Counted from the stretch's first letter, positions 15,381 through 24,091 are shown. The stretch: 48,912 nucleotides of DNA from Nocardia wallacei (GCF_029869545.1 NZ_JARWQD010000217.1:1-48912); one strand, 5' to 3'. Program-made: numbers and translations. Notes: generated by a model not told the origin, from the sequence alone.

Positions 15381-18300
15381 CCCGCTCCTCGACGTCGAAA
15401 CCCAACCGGACGTCGTGGTCGGTCTCGCCGCCGGTGATGGTGACCCGGCCGGTCACCGGCGGGTAGCCGCGCGCCACGACGGTGTACTCGCCCTCGGGCA
15501 GGTCGGGCACCGCGTAGCGGCCGTCCGCGTCGGTGCGGGCGGTGCCGACGGCCACACCGGACCGGTCGAGCACCGTGACCTGGGCGTCGTGGACGGAAAT
15601 GCCGTCGGCGCGCACCGTTCCCGACAGCATCGCCATGGGTGCCAGCTCGACATCGAAATGTAAACGGCCACTGGCGGGTACGGTCAGCGTCGCCGCCGTC
15701 GGCCGGACCCCGGCGGCCACCGCCACGAGCGTGTAGGTCCCCGCGGGCACACCGTGGCAGGCGTACGCACCGTCCGCGGCCGACACGGCCGCACCGACCA
15801 CCTCGCCGCGCAGGTCGGTCACCGTGACCGTGGCTCCGGCCACCGGTTCCCGCACGGCCGTGCGCACCACGCCCGACAGCTGGCCGGACCCCTGCACTGT
15901 GACGTCGATACGCTGTGCGTCGTCCGCGACGGTCACGTTCACCGCGGCCGGTTGATGCCCACCGGCCGAGACGATCAGGACATAGCTCCCCGGCGCGGGC
16001 GGTTCGATGGTGTAGCTTCCGTCGTCGCCGCCGGTCGCGCGCGAAACCTGGTGTCCGCGTGGGTCGATCAGCGTCAGCGCCGCATCCGGCACCGGATGCC
16101 CGTCCTCGCGATGAATCCGGCCGCCGATCGTCCGGCCGCTCACCGAGTCGAACTGCCCGTCCTCCACGTCCGAAATCCGATGTGCCCCATCGCTGTCCAC
16201 GGCCCGGTGCCGACCGGCGGGTACCGGCTCCGATTCGGGGAGATCCGGCGGAGCAGGCTCAGCGACCCGCGCCGACTCCGACTCGACCGCCGACTCCCCG
16301 CGATCCGCCGCGGCATCGCGGGAGCGCTGCTGCAGCTCGCGCAGCTTCGTCCCCTCGACATCGATATCCGGCAGGATCCGGTCGAACCACCGCGGAATCC
16401 ACCACGACGCCTTGCCCATGATCACCAGCAGCGCCGGAACCAGCACCATGCGCACGAGGAACGCGTCGATGGCGACACCGGCGGCCAGCGCGAAGCCCAT
16501 GGACTTGGCGGTGGCGTCGGATTCCAGCAGGAAGGAGCCGAAGACCGAGATCATGATGATCGCCGCCGAGGTGACCACGCGGGCACCGTGGTGGTAACCC
16601 GAGATCATGGCGGCCTTCGGCGATTTGCCCTGCACGTACTCCTCGCGCATGCGGGTCACCAGGAACACCTGATAGTCCATGGCGAGGCCGAAGACCAAGC
16701 CGATCAACATGATCGGCAGGAAGCTGACGATCGGCTGCGGATCGGAGATCAGTCCGAGGGCGCCCTCCTGGAAGATCAGCACGGTGGCCCCGAAGGTCGC
16801 CGCCATCGACAGCAGGAAGCCCAGCGCCGCGGTGAACGGGACCAGAATGGACCGGAACACCAGGATCAGCAGCACGAACGCGGCACCGGCGACGATCGCC
16901 AGATACGGGAGGATCTTGCCCAGCAGCACATGGTCCATATCGGCGTAGATGGCCGTGGTGCCGGTGATGCCGTACTCGATGCCGAACTGCTGGGTCAGTC
17001 GGCCCTCGGCATCGCGCGCCGCGCGCACCAGATCCTTGGTGTCCTGATCGTTCGGGCCCGCCTTCGGGACACCCGTGAGCATCGCGCCGAGTCCGTTCTC
17101 GCTGAGCCGCGGCGCGGTCACGTAGTCCATCTCCGGGAACTCCGCCAGCCGGTCGCGCAGCGCGGTGACGGCCGCTTCGCGTTGTGCCGCAGGGACATTC
17201 GCCAGATCGGCGGCCACCATCAGCTTGCCGTTGCTGCCCTCGCCGAAGCCTTCGGTGCGGATGTCGTAGGCGTGGCGGACCGTGGAATCGGTCGGGAAGC
17301 TGTCCTCGCCCGGAAGGCCGAGCTGCAGTTTCAGCGCCGGGGCGGCCAGCACGGCCAATGCGGCGACGGCAAGGATCAGGGCGGCCCACGGCGCCTTGCC
17401 GATCAGGCGGGCCACCCGCATACCGTTGGTGACCGACGCGTTGTCCTCCGGGTCGTGCCGGGCGACCAGCGGCAGTTTCGGCTTGAACAGGAAGCGGCCG
17501 AACGCGCCGAGCAGCGCGGGCATCAGAGTGATGGCCGTCAGGACGGCGAACAGGGCAGCCATGGCGCCACCGAGACCCATGAAGGTCAGGAACTTCACGC
17601 CGACGATGCCCAGCGCGCTCAGCGCGATGATGACGGTGAGCCCGGCGAACACCACCGCCGACCCCGCGGTGCCGACCGCGGTTCCGGCGGCCTCCTCCGG
17701 GGAGTCGGCCACATTCAGTTCGTGCTTGTACCGCGAGACGATGAACAGCGCGTAATCGATCGACAGCGCGATACCGATCATCGACGCCAGGAATGTCGTG
17801 AAGCTCGGCACCTCGATGACCGCGGTCCCCAGCATGATCACCGCGGTGGCGGCGCCCAGGCCGACGATGGCGGTGATGATCGGGACGAACGCGGCCACGA
17901 TGGCGCCGAAGGCGATCACCATGACCACCAGCGCGACCCCCATGCCGATCATTTCGGCCTGACCGCTGGGCTGCTCCTGCTGCTGCGCGATGGCACCGCC
18001 GAGTTCGACGGTCAGCCCCTGCTCGCGGGCCGGGCCCGCGACCTTGTAGGCGGCATCGCGCTCGGCGTCGCTGATGTCCATGGCCGACGCGATGTCGAAC
18101 GGCACGGAGAGCACGGCGACGGTGGCGGGCGCCTGGGAATTCAGCACGTTGAGCGGGGCGCCGGAGCACACGGCCGGGTCGGCGGTCTTCAGGCAGCCCA
18201 TCCGCTCGGTCACGTCGACCGGGTTCAGCAGCGTCGCAGCGTCCTTGTCCGCGACGAGCCGATGATTGTCTTCACCCGCCGACAGGGTCTTCAGGTCGGC

Positions 18301-18606
18301 GATCAACCTGTCGATGGCGGCGCGGTTGCCCGGGTCGGTCAGCTTCGTACCCTCGGGCGCCCGGATGACGTAGTCTCCGCCGACCGCATCGATGCCGAAT
18401 TGCTCGGACATGCCCGGAAATTGCCTGTCCAGGATTTCGGTAGCGCGTTCCGAGGGCAGCGACGGCATGCTGAACTCGTCGCTCATCGGCTTGCTCAACG
18501 TGAAACCCGCACCGGATACCAGGACGAAGAGCACGAGCCAGACGGGCAGGACTATCCATTTGCGGCGGAAGGCGAGCTTCCCCCATCGGTACAGATAGAC
18601 GGACAC
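15373..18606 (-). CDS. MMPL/RND-family transporter with C-terminal carboxypeptidase-regulatory-like repeats
   Basis: 1077 residues from GTG 18606. About residues 1-745 are an MmpL-type RND transporter: two blocks of membrane helices, each preceded by an exterior loop. Proton-relay Asp-Tyr pairs are visible in both halves (I-A-L-S-I-D-Y-A-L-F and F-G-L-A-M-D-Y-Q-V-F). A charged linker (about 750-830) leads to three tandem beta-sandwich repeats of the carboxypeptidase-regulatory type (about 833-1070), each built as G-x-V, P-V-x-x-A-x-V-T-V-x-D, a D-G-x-Y block and P-x-G-x-Y-x-L/V-V-A. MmpL proteins export lipids or drugs in mycolic-acid bacteria. The tail follows the last helix and is probably cytoplasmic; its partner is unknown. 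No TetR repressor is adjacent, but TetR debris lies 120 bp upstream. Confidence 0.93.
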   Translation of the reverse strand: MSVYLYRWGKLAFRRKWIVLPVWLVLFVLVSGAGFTLSKPMSDEFSMPSLPSERATEILDRQFPGMSEQFGIDAVGGDYVIRAPEGTKLTDPGNRAAIDRLIADLKTLSAGEDNHRLVADKDAATLLNPVDVTERMGCLKTADPAVCSGAPLNVLNSQAPATVAVLSVPFDIASAMDISDAERDAAYKVAGPAREQGLTVELGGAIAQQQEQPSGQAEMIGMGVALVVMVIAFGAIVAAFVPIITAIVGLGAATAVIMLGTAVIEVPSFTTFLASMIGIALSIDYALFIVSRYKHELNVADSPEEAAGTAVGTAGSAVVFAGLTVIIALSALGIVGVKFLTFMGLGGAMAALFAVLTAITLMPALLGAFGRFLFKPKLPLVARHDPEDNASVTNGMRVARLIGKAPWAALILAVAALAVLAAPALKLQLGLPGEDSFPTDSTVRHAYDIRTEGFGEGSNGKLMVAADLANVPAAQREAAVTALRDRLAEFPEMDYVTAPRLSENGLGAMLTGVPKAGPNDQDTKDLVRAARDAEGRLTQQFGIEYGITGTTAIYADMDHVLLGKILPYLAIVAGAAFVLLILVFRSILVPFTAALGFLLSMAATFGATVLIFQEGALGLISDPQPIVSFLPIMLIGLVFGLAMDYQVFLVTRMREEYVQGKSPKAAMISGYHHGARVVTSAAIIMISVFGSFLLESDATAKSMGFALAAGVAIDAFLVRMVLVPALLVIMGKASWWIPRWFDRILPDIDVEGTKLRELQQRSRDAAADRGESAVESESARVAEPAPPDLPESEPVPAGRHRAVDSDGAHRISDVEDGQFDSVSGRTIGGRIHREDGHPVPDAALTLIDPRGHQVSRATGGDDGSYTIEPPAPGSYVLIVSAGGHQPAAVNVTVADDAQRIDVTVQGSGQLSGVVRTAVREPVAGATVTVTDLRGEVVGAAVSAADGAYACHGVPAGTYTLVAVAAGVRPTAATLTVPASGRLHFDVELAPMAMLSGTVRADGISVHDAQVTVLDRSGVAVGTARTDADGRYAVPDLPEGEYTVVARGYPPVTGRVTITGGETDHDVRLGFDVEERVS

Positions 18607-18688
18607 GAGTGTGGGTTCTCCTACGGGTAACCGGAATTGCGCTCTACCTACCGTGCGGCCGGTACCCTACCCAGTCGTAAGCGGAGGA

Positions 18689-19804
18689 TCAACCTCGACT
18701 TCCCCGCATGACCGCGGGAACACCCAGCCGAGGGAGCGGCTCGCCCCCGCAACTCCTCCAAGGCCGCCAGGGCGGCGTCGCCGTCGGCCTCCAGCCAGCG
18801 GGCGTAGCCCTGCTCGAACGCGAGGACGCCGAGTTCCGCCGCGAGGTGGGCCGGTCGGCTGCGGCCGCACCGCGGGTGAGCAGCAGATCCGTCTGCCGAG
18901 TGATCGCGCCGGTGAGCGGAATCGGCGGCGACGGGTGCCGCGCGGCCACGGTCATATCCTCGGGCGCGTAGGAGTTGGGCACCCGGAATACGCGAAAGCC
19001 TTTGTCCGTGAGTGGTTGCAGAATCTCGTCTACCGTATGCCCCATGGCCGCAAGCCATTTCGGCGTAACCTCGACCAGAATCTCACAGTCCGAACGCAAC
19101 CGGGGCACCAGGCGTGCCAACTGCGACAGCACCGTGCCTTCGGCACCCTCGACGTCGACCTTGATCATCCGAGCGTTCTCGAGATCGCCCGGACCCACGA
19201 TCTCGGCCAGGGGCCGCCCCGCCGCGGCGAACTCCGCGACGGGATCATCCGGCGGAATCGTCGTCGTGGCCCCGTCGTTGCCGCGGCCGGGCACATACAG
19301 GCGCACCGGCCCGGGCTCGGCGGTCACGGCCGCCGCCACGATCCGAACGTTGGTGCGGCCGTTGAGGTTCAGATTGGCTCGCAGTTGCCCGAGCGCGGCC
19401 GGGGCGGGCTCCACGGCGACGACCGCGCCGTTCGGTCCCACCCGGTCCGCGGCGAGCACGCTGTACCAGCCACCGGCGGCGCCGATGTCGAGGAACCGGT
19501 CCCCCGGCCGCAGGCGCGCGGCCACCAGCGCCGACACGCTGCCCTCCCAGCAGCCGTGGAGGTAGATCGCGCGGGCTATGAAGTCGAGCGTCGTCGGAAT
19601 GTGGAAGCGCCCGCCGTAGCGGGTACGCACGACCCGCCGCCGACGGGGACGCTGCCGCAGGGCGATATCGAGCCACTCGCGCACCAGCCGCTGCTCGATT
19701 ATCGTCCCGGGGCCGTAGCGCACCCACCATCGCGCCGCGATCAGCAGCGGTGGCCACGGCGGCGGGGTGAGAACGGTGTGCTGCCAAGTCTTTTCGGGTG
19801 GCAT
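18689..19804 (-). CDS. FkbM-family methyltransferase with an aberrant C-terminus
   Basis: 371 residues from ATG 19804. Residues about 60-310 carry the FkbM methyltransferase fold: F-L-D-I-G-A-A-G-G-W-Y-S-V-L-A-A-D (motif I), V-V-A-V-E-P-A-P (motif II), N-A-R-M-I-K-V-D-V-E-G-A-E-G and E-I-L-V-E-V-T. Such enzymes O-methylate sugars or polyketides. The natural end is probably near T-D-L-L-L-T-R-G (about 312). The last 59 residues (18692-18868) are serine-, arginine- and proline-rich and overlap the TetR remnant in another frame, so they look like read-through into foreign sequence. Divergent from the IclR gene with a 50-bp gap. Confidence 0.88.
   Translation of the reverse strand: MPPEKTWQHTVLTPPPWPPLLIAARWWVRYGPGTIIEQRLVREWLDIALRQRPRRRRVVRTRYGGRFHIPTTLDFIARAIYLHGCWEGSVSALVAARLRPGDRFLDIGAAGGWYSVLAADRVGPNGAVVAVEPAPAALGQLRANLNLNGRTNVRIVAAAVTAEPGPVRLYVPGRGNDGATTTIPPDDPVAEFAAAGRPLAEIVGPGDLENARMIKVDVEGAEGTVLSQLARLVPRLRSDCEILVEVTPKWLAAMGHTVDEILQPLTDKGFRVFRVPNSYAPEDMTVAARHPSPPIPLTGAITRQTDLLLTRGAAAADRPTSRRNSASSRSSRATPAGWRPTATPPWRPWRSCGGEPLPRLGVPAVMRGSRG
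18725..18857 (-). pseudogene. 3' remnant of a TetR-family regulator
   Basis: In a frame different from the overlapping methyltransferase tail, 18735-18853 encodes H-L-A-A-E-L-G-V-L-A-F-E-Q-G-Y-A-R-W-L-E, then A-D-G-D-A-A-L-A-A-L-E-E-L-R. This is the amphipathic last-helix pattern of TetR repressors, and codon third positions are G/C-rich in this frame. No other part of the repressor is present. The TetR gene may once have controlled the MmpL gene that starts 120 bp downstream. Confidence 0.6.
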
Positions 19805-19854
19805 TGCTTCGACGGTACGCGAAGGAATCGGGGGGAATCCTTAGACTGTCCTGT

Positions 19855-20646
19855 ATGGCAGGACCCAAGGTTCGGAAATCGGTGGGATATCGGGAGCGGA
19901 ATTCCACTGCCGACCGGGCGCTCGACATTCTGCAGCTGTTCTCCGAGGATCGGCTCGTCCTCAGTGGCGCGGAGATCTCGCAGCAGCTCGGCGTCGCCCG
20001 GTCGACGGCCTATCGGTATCTGCAGACGCTGGTCAGCACCGGATTCATGGAGGACGCGCCGGGCGGGTTCCGGCTGGGGCCGCGGATCTTCCAGCTCGCC
20101 CGGCTGGCCCGCGCGGGCATCGGCCTGTCCGAGATCTCGCTGCCGGTGATGCGCGAACTCGCCCGGCAGACCGGCGAGACGGCGCTGCTCACCCGGCGGT
20201 CGGGCCACGTCGTGGTGTGTCTCGAGCGGGTGGAGGCGAGCCGACCGGTGCGGCTGTCCTACGACCGCGGGCAGGTGCTGCCCATCAACGCGGGCGCGGC
20301 CGCCGAGGTCCTGCTCGCCTGGGCGTCGTCGGAGGAGATCGACGCGGTCCTCGCCGAGGCGCCGTTGCGGCGGTTCACCCCGAAGACCCTGGTCGATCCC
20401 CGGCGGTTGAACAAGCGCCTCGCGGAGATCCGCAAGGCCGGATTCGCGGTCTCCCGTTCCGAACTCGACGAGAACGTCGTCGGCGTGGCCGCGCCCATCC
20501 GCGACTCCACCGGGGCCGTGCGCGCGGCGGTGAGCATCGCGGCGCTGGCCGCGCGGCTCCCGGCCGAGGACACCCGGCGGGCCGCCGACCAGGTGTGCGC
20601 CGCGGCCGCGGAGATCGCCTCCCAGCTGTCGCTGATCGAATCCTGA
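19855..20646 (+). CDS. IclR-family transcriptional regulator
   Basis: 263 residues from ATG 19855. The N-terminal winged helix is at about 15-75 (S-T-A-D-R-A-L-D-I-L-Q-L-F, G-A-E-I-S-Q-Q-L-G-V-A-R-S-T-A-Y-R-Y-L-Q-T-L) and the IclR effector domain at about 80-255 (G-E-T-A-L-L-T-R-R-S-G, V-L-P-I-N-A-G-A-A-A-E-V-L-L-A-W, the D-E-N-V-V-G-V-A-A-P-I block). No Shine-Dalgarno is in place. A TAGACT hexamer at 19842-19847 sits where a -10 box would give a leaderless transcript starting at the ATG. IclR proteins respond to small aromatic or central metabolites; target genes are not obvious here. Confidence 0.9.
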   Translation: MAGPKVRKSVGYRERNSTADRALDILQLFSEDRLVLSGAEISQQLGVARSTAYRYLQTLVSTGFMEDAPGGFRLGPRIFQLARLARAGIGLSEISLPVMRELARQTGETALLTRRSGHVVVCLERVEASRPVRLSYDRGQVLPINAGAAAEVLLAWASSEEIDAVLAEAPLRRFTPKTLVDPRRLNKRLAEIRKAGFAVSRSELDENVVGVAAPIRDSTGAVRAAVSIAALAARLPAEDTRRAADQVCAAAAEIASQLSLIES

Positions 20647-20690
20647 ACAGCACCCCACCCATGCCGTGAGGCACGGCACAGCATCCGCGC

Positions 20691-20719
20691 TTGCCATATA
20701 CCCCCCAGGGGTATAACTT
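20691..20719 (+). promoter_or_regulatory. Copper-type (CsoR) operator within a promoter
   Basis: TATACCCCCCAGGGGTATA (20697-20715) is a near-perfect palindrome of the form recognised by the Cu(I) sensor CsoR (ATACCCC...GGGGTAT). TTGCCA at 20691-20696 can serve as the -35, and the A/T run TATAAC/TAACTT at 20712-20719 as the -10, so the operator fills the spacer and bound repressor would block polymerase. No csoR gene is in the window; it must be encoded elsewhere. Confidence 0.8.
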
Positions 20720-20759
20720 TCTGTTCGTCGGGACAACGAAGATCGGAAAGGCCACAACA

Positions 20760-21683
20760 ATGACCACCCACACCACGCACGCAGGACACGAGACCCACAC
20801 CACGCACGCAGGACATGGGGATCAGGACGCGCAGGCGGGACATGGGACCTACGACGCGCACGCAGCGCACGGGGCGCACGACGCGCAGGACGCCCGGACC
20901 GGAGACGGAACCCACGGGGCACACGGCGGTCACGCGGGACATGGGGCGCACGGCGCGCACGGCGGCGGGCTGCCGGGTGGGCTGCAGGTTACTCAGGACG
21001 GGTACACGTTGGAGTTGGCCGAGCGGATCGTGCGGCCGGGGGATATCGACTTCCGGTTCCGGATCCTCGGCCCGGACGATCGGCCCGTCACCGAGTACGA
21101 CGGACTGCACGACCGGGATCTGCATCTGATCGTCGTGCAGCGGGAACTGACCGGGTTCTGGCACGTCCACCCCGAACTCGGCCCCGACGGCACCTGGGCC
21201 GTGCGGCTCACGCTGCCCGCCGCGGGCGCCTACCGGGTGTTCACCGACATCCAGCCCACCGCCCTCGGCCGAACCCTCACTCTCGGTGCGGATCTCGCCG
21301 TGGCGGGCGCCTACGATCCCCAGCCGACACCGGAGACGGCACGCACCGCGGTGATCGACGACTACGAGGTCACCCTCGACGGCGATCTGGTTCCCGGTGC
21401 GGGACAACTGCTCACGCTGACCGTCCGCAAGGACGGCGAGCCGGTCACCGATCTGCAGCCCTACCTCGCGGCCTACGGTCACCTGGTGGTGCTGCGCGCC
21501 GGCGACCTCGCCTACGTCCACGTGCACCCGAACGGCGAACCCGGCGACGGCGTGACCGCGCCCGGCCCGGAGATCACCTTCCACACCGCGGTCCCGGGCC
21601 CCGGAACCTACCGCCTGTTCCTGGATTTCAAGCACGACGACACGGTGCGCACCGCCGCGTTCACCCTCACCACCGGCAACTGA
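20760..21683 (+). CDS. Histidine-ladder metal-binding protein of a putative copper operon
   Basis: 307 residues from ATG 20760, with GGAAAGG 9 nt upstream. The first 69 residues hold 16 histidines, most exactly three apart: 4, 7, 10, 13, 16, 19; 34, 37, 40; 52, 55, 58, 61, 64, 67, spaced by A, G, T and D. The rest (about 75-307) is beta-rich with two similar halves, each bearing an H-x-H motif in an aromatic context (F-W-H-V-H-P-E-L and A-Y-V-H-V-H-P-N-G). No signal peptide or membrane helix is visible, so a cytosolic metal buffer is likely, although relatives of the C-terminal part are often exported. It follows the CsoR-type operator directly and precedes the MFS gene. Copper is inferred from the operator; no metal-binding data exist. 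Confidence 0.8.
   Translation: MTTHTTHAGHETHTTHAGHGDQDAQAGHGTYDAHAAHGAHDAQDARTGDGTHGAHGGHAGHGAHGAHGGGLPGGLQVTQDGYTLELAERIVRPGDIDFRFRILGPDDRPVTEYDGLHDRDLHLIVVQRELTGFWHVHPELGPDGTWAVRLTLPAAGAYRVFTDIQPTALGRTLTLGADLAVAGAYDPQPTPETARTAVIDDYEVTLDGDLVPGAGQLLTLTVRKDGEPVTDLQPYLAAYGHLVVLRAGDLAYVHVHPNGEPGDGVTAPGPEITFHTAVPGPGTYRLFLDFKHDDTVRTAAFTLTTGN
20767..20815 (+). repeat. 27-bp tandem repeat in the histidine-ladder coding region
   Basis: A 22-bp sequence (CCCACACCACGC... at 20767-20788) recurs perfectly at 20794-20815, giving a 27-bp period equal to nine codons (T-H-T-T-H-A-G-H-E). This suggests that the histidine ladder grows and shrinks by tandem duplication. Confidence 0.85.
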
Positions 21684-21757
21684 GACAAGCCCATGTGCGA
21701 ATGCCGCTGTCCCAGCTCCCGCGCCCCTCCCCCACCCTCGGCAAGGAAGTATCTCCG

Positions 21758-23134
21758 ATGCGCAACCCACCTATGTTGCCCGCTCTGTTCCGCCACCGCG
21801 ACTACCTCCGTCTCTTCACCGCACAGGTGTCCGCACTGTTCGGCACCGGACTCACGACGGTCGCCCTGGGCCTGCTGGCCTACGAGCTGGCCGGGGCCGA
21901 CGCCGCCGCGGTCCTCGGCACCGCCCTGACGATCAAGATGCTCGTCTACGTCACCGTCGCGCCGACCGTCGCCGCCTACGCCGACCGATTCCCCCGCCGC
22001 TCATTGCTGGTGGCGCTCAACGTGATTCGCGCGGCGATCGTCCTGCTGCTCCCGTTCATCGGCCAGGTGTGGCAGATCTACGTGCTGATCGCGATACTGC
22101 AGACCGCCTCGGCGGCCTACACCCCCACCTACCAGGCGATCATCCCGGATATCCTCCCCGACGAACGCGAGTACACCCGGGCCCTGTCCGCCGCGCAGCT
22201 GGCCGCGACCATGGAAACCCTGCTGAGCCCGATGCTGGCGGCGGCGGCACTGGCGGTGATCAGCTTCCACTGGCTGTTCGTCGGCACCGCGATCGGATTC
22301 GCGGTCTCGGCCGCCCTCGTCGTGGCGACGCGTGTCCCGAACGCGGTGCGAACCACGGGCGGCTCGTTCCGGGACCGAATCACGGTGGGAATGCGGATCT
22401 TTGCCGCGACACCACGCCTGCGCGGCCTGCTCGGCCTGAATCTGGTGGTGGCCGCCGCCGGATCGATGATCATGGTCAATACGGTCAACTACGTGCGTGA
22501 CACGCTCGGCGGCTCCCAGTCCGAGGTCGCGATGTTGCTGGCCGCCAACGGATTCGGCACCATGCTCGTCGCGGTGGCGGTGCCCCGGCTGCTCGATCGC
22601 ACCGGCGCCCGGCCCGTCATGCTGGCGGGTGCGGCCGCCCTGATCGCGGGGCTCGGCGCGGCCGTCGCGCTGTCGGCCGCGGCGGCGGGCGGCTGGCGCT
22701 GGGGCGCCGCACTGGGCGTGTGGGCGCTCGTCGGGGCGGGCACGGCGGCGGTGCTCACGCCGACCGGGCAGGTGCTGCGGCGCTCGTCGCACGCCGCCGA
22801 CCGGCCCGCGCTGTTCGCCGCGCAGTTCTCCCTGTCGCACCTGGCGTGGCTGCTCACCTATCCGGTCGCCGGATGGCTGACCACCGCCGGCCTCACCGTC
22901 ACCTGGTCGGCCCTGGCCGGGTTCGCGGGCGCGGGAATCCTTGTGGCACTGCGCATGTGGCCCCGTCACGATCCGCCGGAGCTGCCGCATCTGCACGAGG
23001 TCGGCCGCATCGCCCCGGCGCGGCTGGCCGACGCGGTCCGGGTGGACGAGCGTCATTATCGGCACAGCCACGTCTATGTGATCGACGCCGAGCACCGCCG
23101 CTGGCCGACGCGCTCGGAGCGTGTCGCGGCCTAG
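21758..23134 (+). CDS. MFS transporter with histidine-rich C-terminal tail
   Basis: 458 residues from ATG 21758, which has AAGGAAG about 7 nt upstream (an in-frame start at 21695 lacks one). Twelve hydrophobic helices and the loop motif Y-A-D-R-F-P-R-R (after helix 2) mark a major facilitator of the drug/H+ antiporter type. The cytosolic tail (about 415-458) carries P-H-L-H-E, D-E-R-H-Y-R-H-S-H-V-Y-V-I-D and H-R-R-W-P, a likely metal-responsive segment. It is 74 bp after the histidine-ladder gene and probably shares its CsoR-type promoter, so metal (copper) efflux is a reasonable guess. Its 3' end overlaps the convergent sigma-factor gene by 4 bp. Confidence 0.88.
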   Translation: MRNPPMLPALFRHRDYLRLFTAQVSALFGTGLTTVALGLLAYELAGADAAAVLGTALTIKMLVYVTVAPTVAAYADRFPRRSLLVALNVIRAAIVLLLPFIGQVWQIYVLIAILQTASAAYTPTYQAIIPDILPDEREYTRALSAAQLAATMETLLSPMLAAAALAVISFHWLFVGTAIGFAVSAALVVATRVPNAVRTTGGSFRDRITVGMRIFAATPRLRGLLGLNLVVAAAGSMIMVNTVNYVRDTLGGSQSEVAMLLAANGFGTMLVAVAVPRLLDRTGARPVMLAGAAALIAGLGAAVALSAAAAGGWRWGAALGVWALVGAGTAAVLTPTGQVLRRSSHAADRPALFAAQFSLSHLAWLLTYPVAGWLTTAGLTVTWSALAGFAGAGILVALRMWPRHDPPELPHLHEVGRIAPARLADAVRVDERHYRHSHVYVIDAEHRRWPTRSERVAA

Positions 23135-24027
23135 CGATCACCGCCCGTCCAGGGCCGTAGTTTCTCCGGATTCCGGATCACCCAGATGCGGGTGATCCGG
23201 CCTTCGGCGATATCGAAGGCATAGACCGAGATGACGGCGCCGTCCACCTCGGCGACCAGGCCCGGCTGCCCGTTCACCGTGCGCTCCAGCAGGGTCACCC
23301 CGGTCGTGCGGCGGCCGATTTCCACCCACGCGAGGGCGATCTGCTCGCCGCCGGTGATCGGCTCGAGGAAGGCCAGCACCTTGCCGCCGCCGTCGGCCGT
23401 CGCGGTCGCCCGCGGATCCAGCAGGCCGATGAGGGCCTCGATATCCTGTGTCTCCCAAGCCTGTTTGAATTCCCGGACCACCTCGGCGCGCTCGGCGCCC
23501 GACGGGTCGCGCGGGGTGTCGATGCGGCGGCGGGCGCTGGAGGCGAGCTGGCGGCAGGCCGCGGGGGTGCGCCCGACGATCTCGGCGACCTCGGCGAAGG
23601 AGTAGCGGAACACGTCGTGCAGGACGAACGACACCCGCTCGGCCGGGGTCATGGAATCCAAGACGACGAGGAACGCCATGCTGATCGACTCGTCGAGGGT
23701 GACCCGGTCGGCCGGATCGGCGGGGATCGGACCGCCGAGCCAGTCGGACCGTCCGGGCACCGGCTCCGGAATCCATTCGCCCACATAGCTTTCCCGCCGG
23801 GCGCGCGCCGAGCCGAGCAGATCGAGGCAGATCCGGCTGGTGACCGTCGTCAGCCACGCGCCGGGCACCGCCACCTCCCGCCGCCGCGACTCCGACAGCG
23901 CGTACCAGCGCGCGTACGCCTCCTGGACCACGTCTTCGGCCTCGGCCAGCGAGCCGAGCAGCCGGTAGGCGAGGTTGATCAGCTGGCGGCGTTCGCCGGT
24001 CACCGCGGCCTGCTGCGGGTCGGTCAT
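23131..24027 (-). CDS. sigJ: ECF41-type RNA polymerase sigma factor (SigJ-like)
   Basis: 298 residues from ATG 24027, with GGAGG 8 nt upstream. Sigma region 2 (about 15-85; L-L-G-S-L-A-E-A-E-D-V-V-Q-E-A-Y-A-R-W, A-W-L-T-T-V-T-S-R-I-C-L-D-L-L) and region 4 (about 120-180; M-T-P-A-E-R-V-S-F-V-L-H-D-V-F-R-Y, A-S-S-A-R-R-R-I) are followed by a SnoaL-like C-terminal domain. Between and after them are the ECF41 signatures E-W-I-P-E-P and D-G-G-G-K-V. In this family the C-terminal domain acts as a built-in regulator replacing an anti-sigma factor. It is divergent from the FMN reductase gene, the classic ECF41 target position. Confidence 0.93.
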   Translation of the reverse strand: MTDPQQAAVTGERRQLINLAYRLLGSLAEAEDVVQEAYARWYALSESRRREVAVPGAWLTTVTSRICLDLLGSARARRESYVGEWIPEPVPGRSDWLGGPIPADPADRVTLDESISMAFLVVLDSMTPAERVSFVLHDVFRYSFAEVAEIVGRTPAACRQLASSARRRIDTPRDPSGAERAEVVREFKQAWETQDIEALIGLLDPRATATADGGGKVLAFLEPITGGEQIALAWVEIGRRTTGVTLLERTVNGQPGLVAEVDGAVISVYAFDIAEGRITRIWVIRNPEKLRPWTGGDR

Positions 24028-24091
24028 GGTCGGCTCCTCCGGTCCGTGTGTGCTCACCGAAACCGACGAATCAGCGACCCGTTTCGTGAGG

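Noticed and set aside
15754..18630. Long plus-strand open frame opposite the MmpL-type gene
   Set aside because: It is the shadow of the transporter, full of H, R, D and Q, without recognisable motifs.
18707..18727. Hairpin-like sequence between the MmpL and FkbM genes
   Set aside because: The complementarity is short and lies inside the methyltransferase tail; no T-tract.
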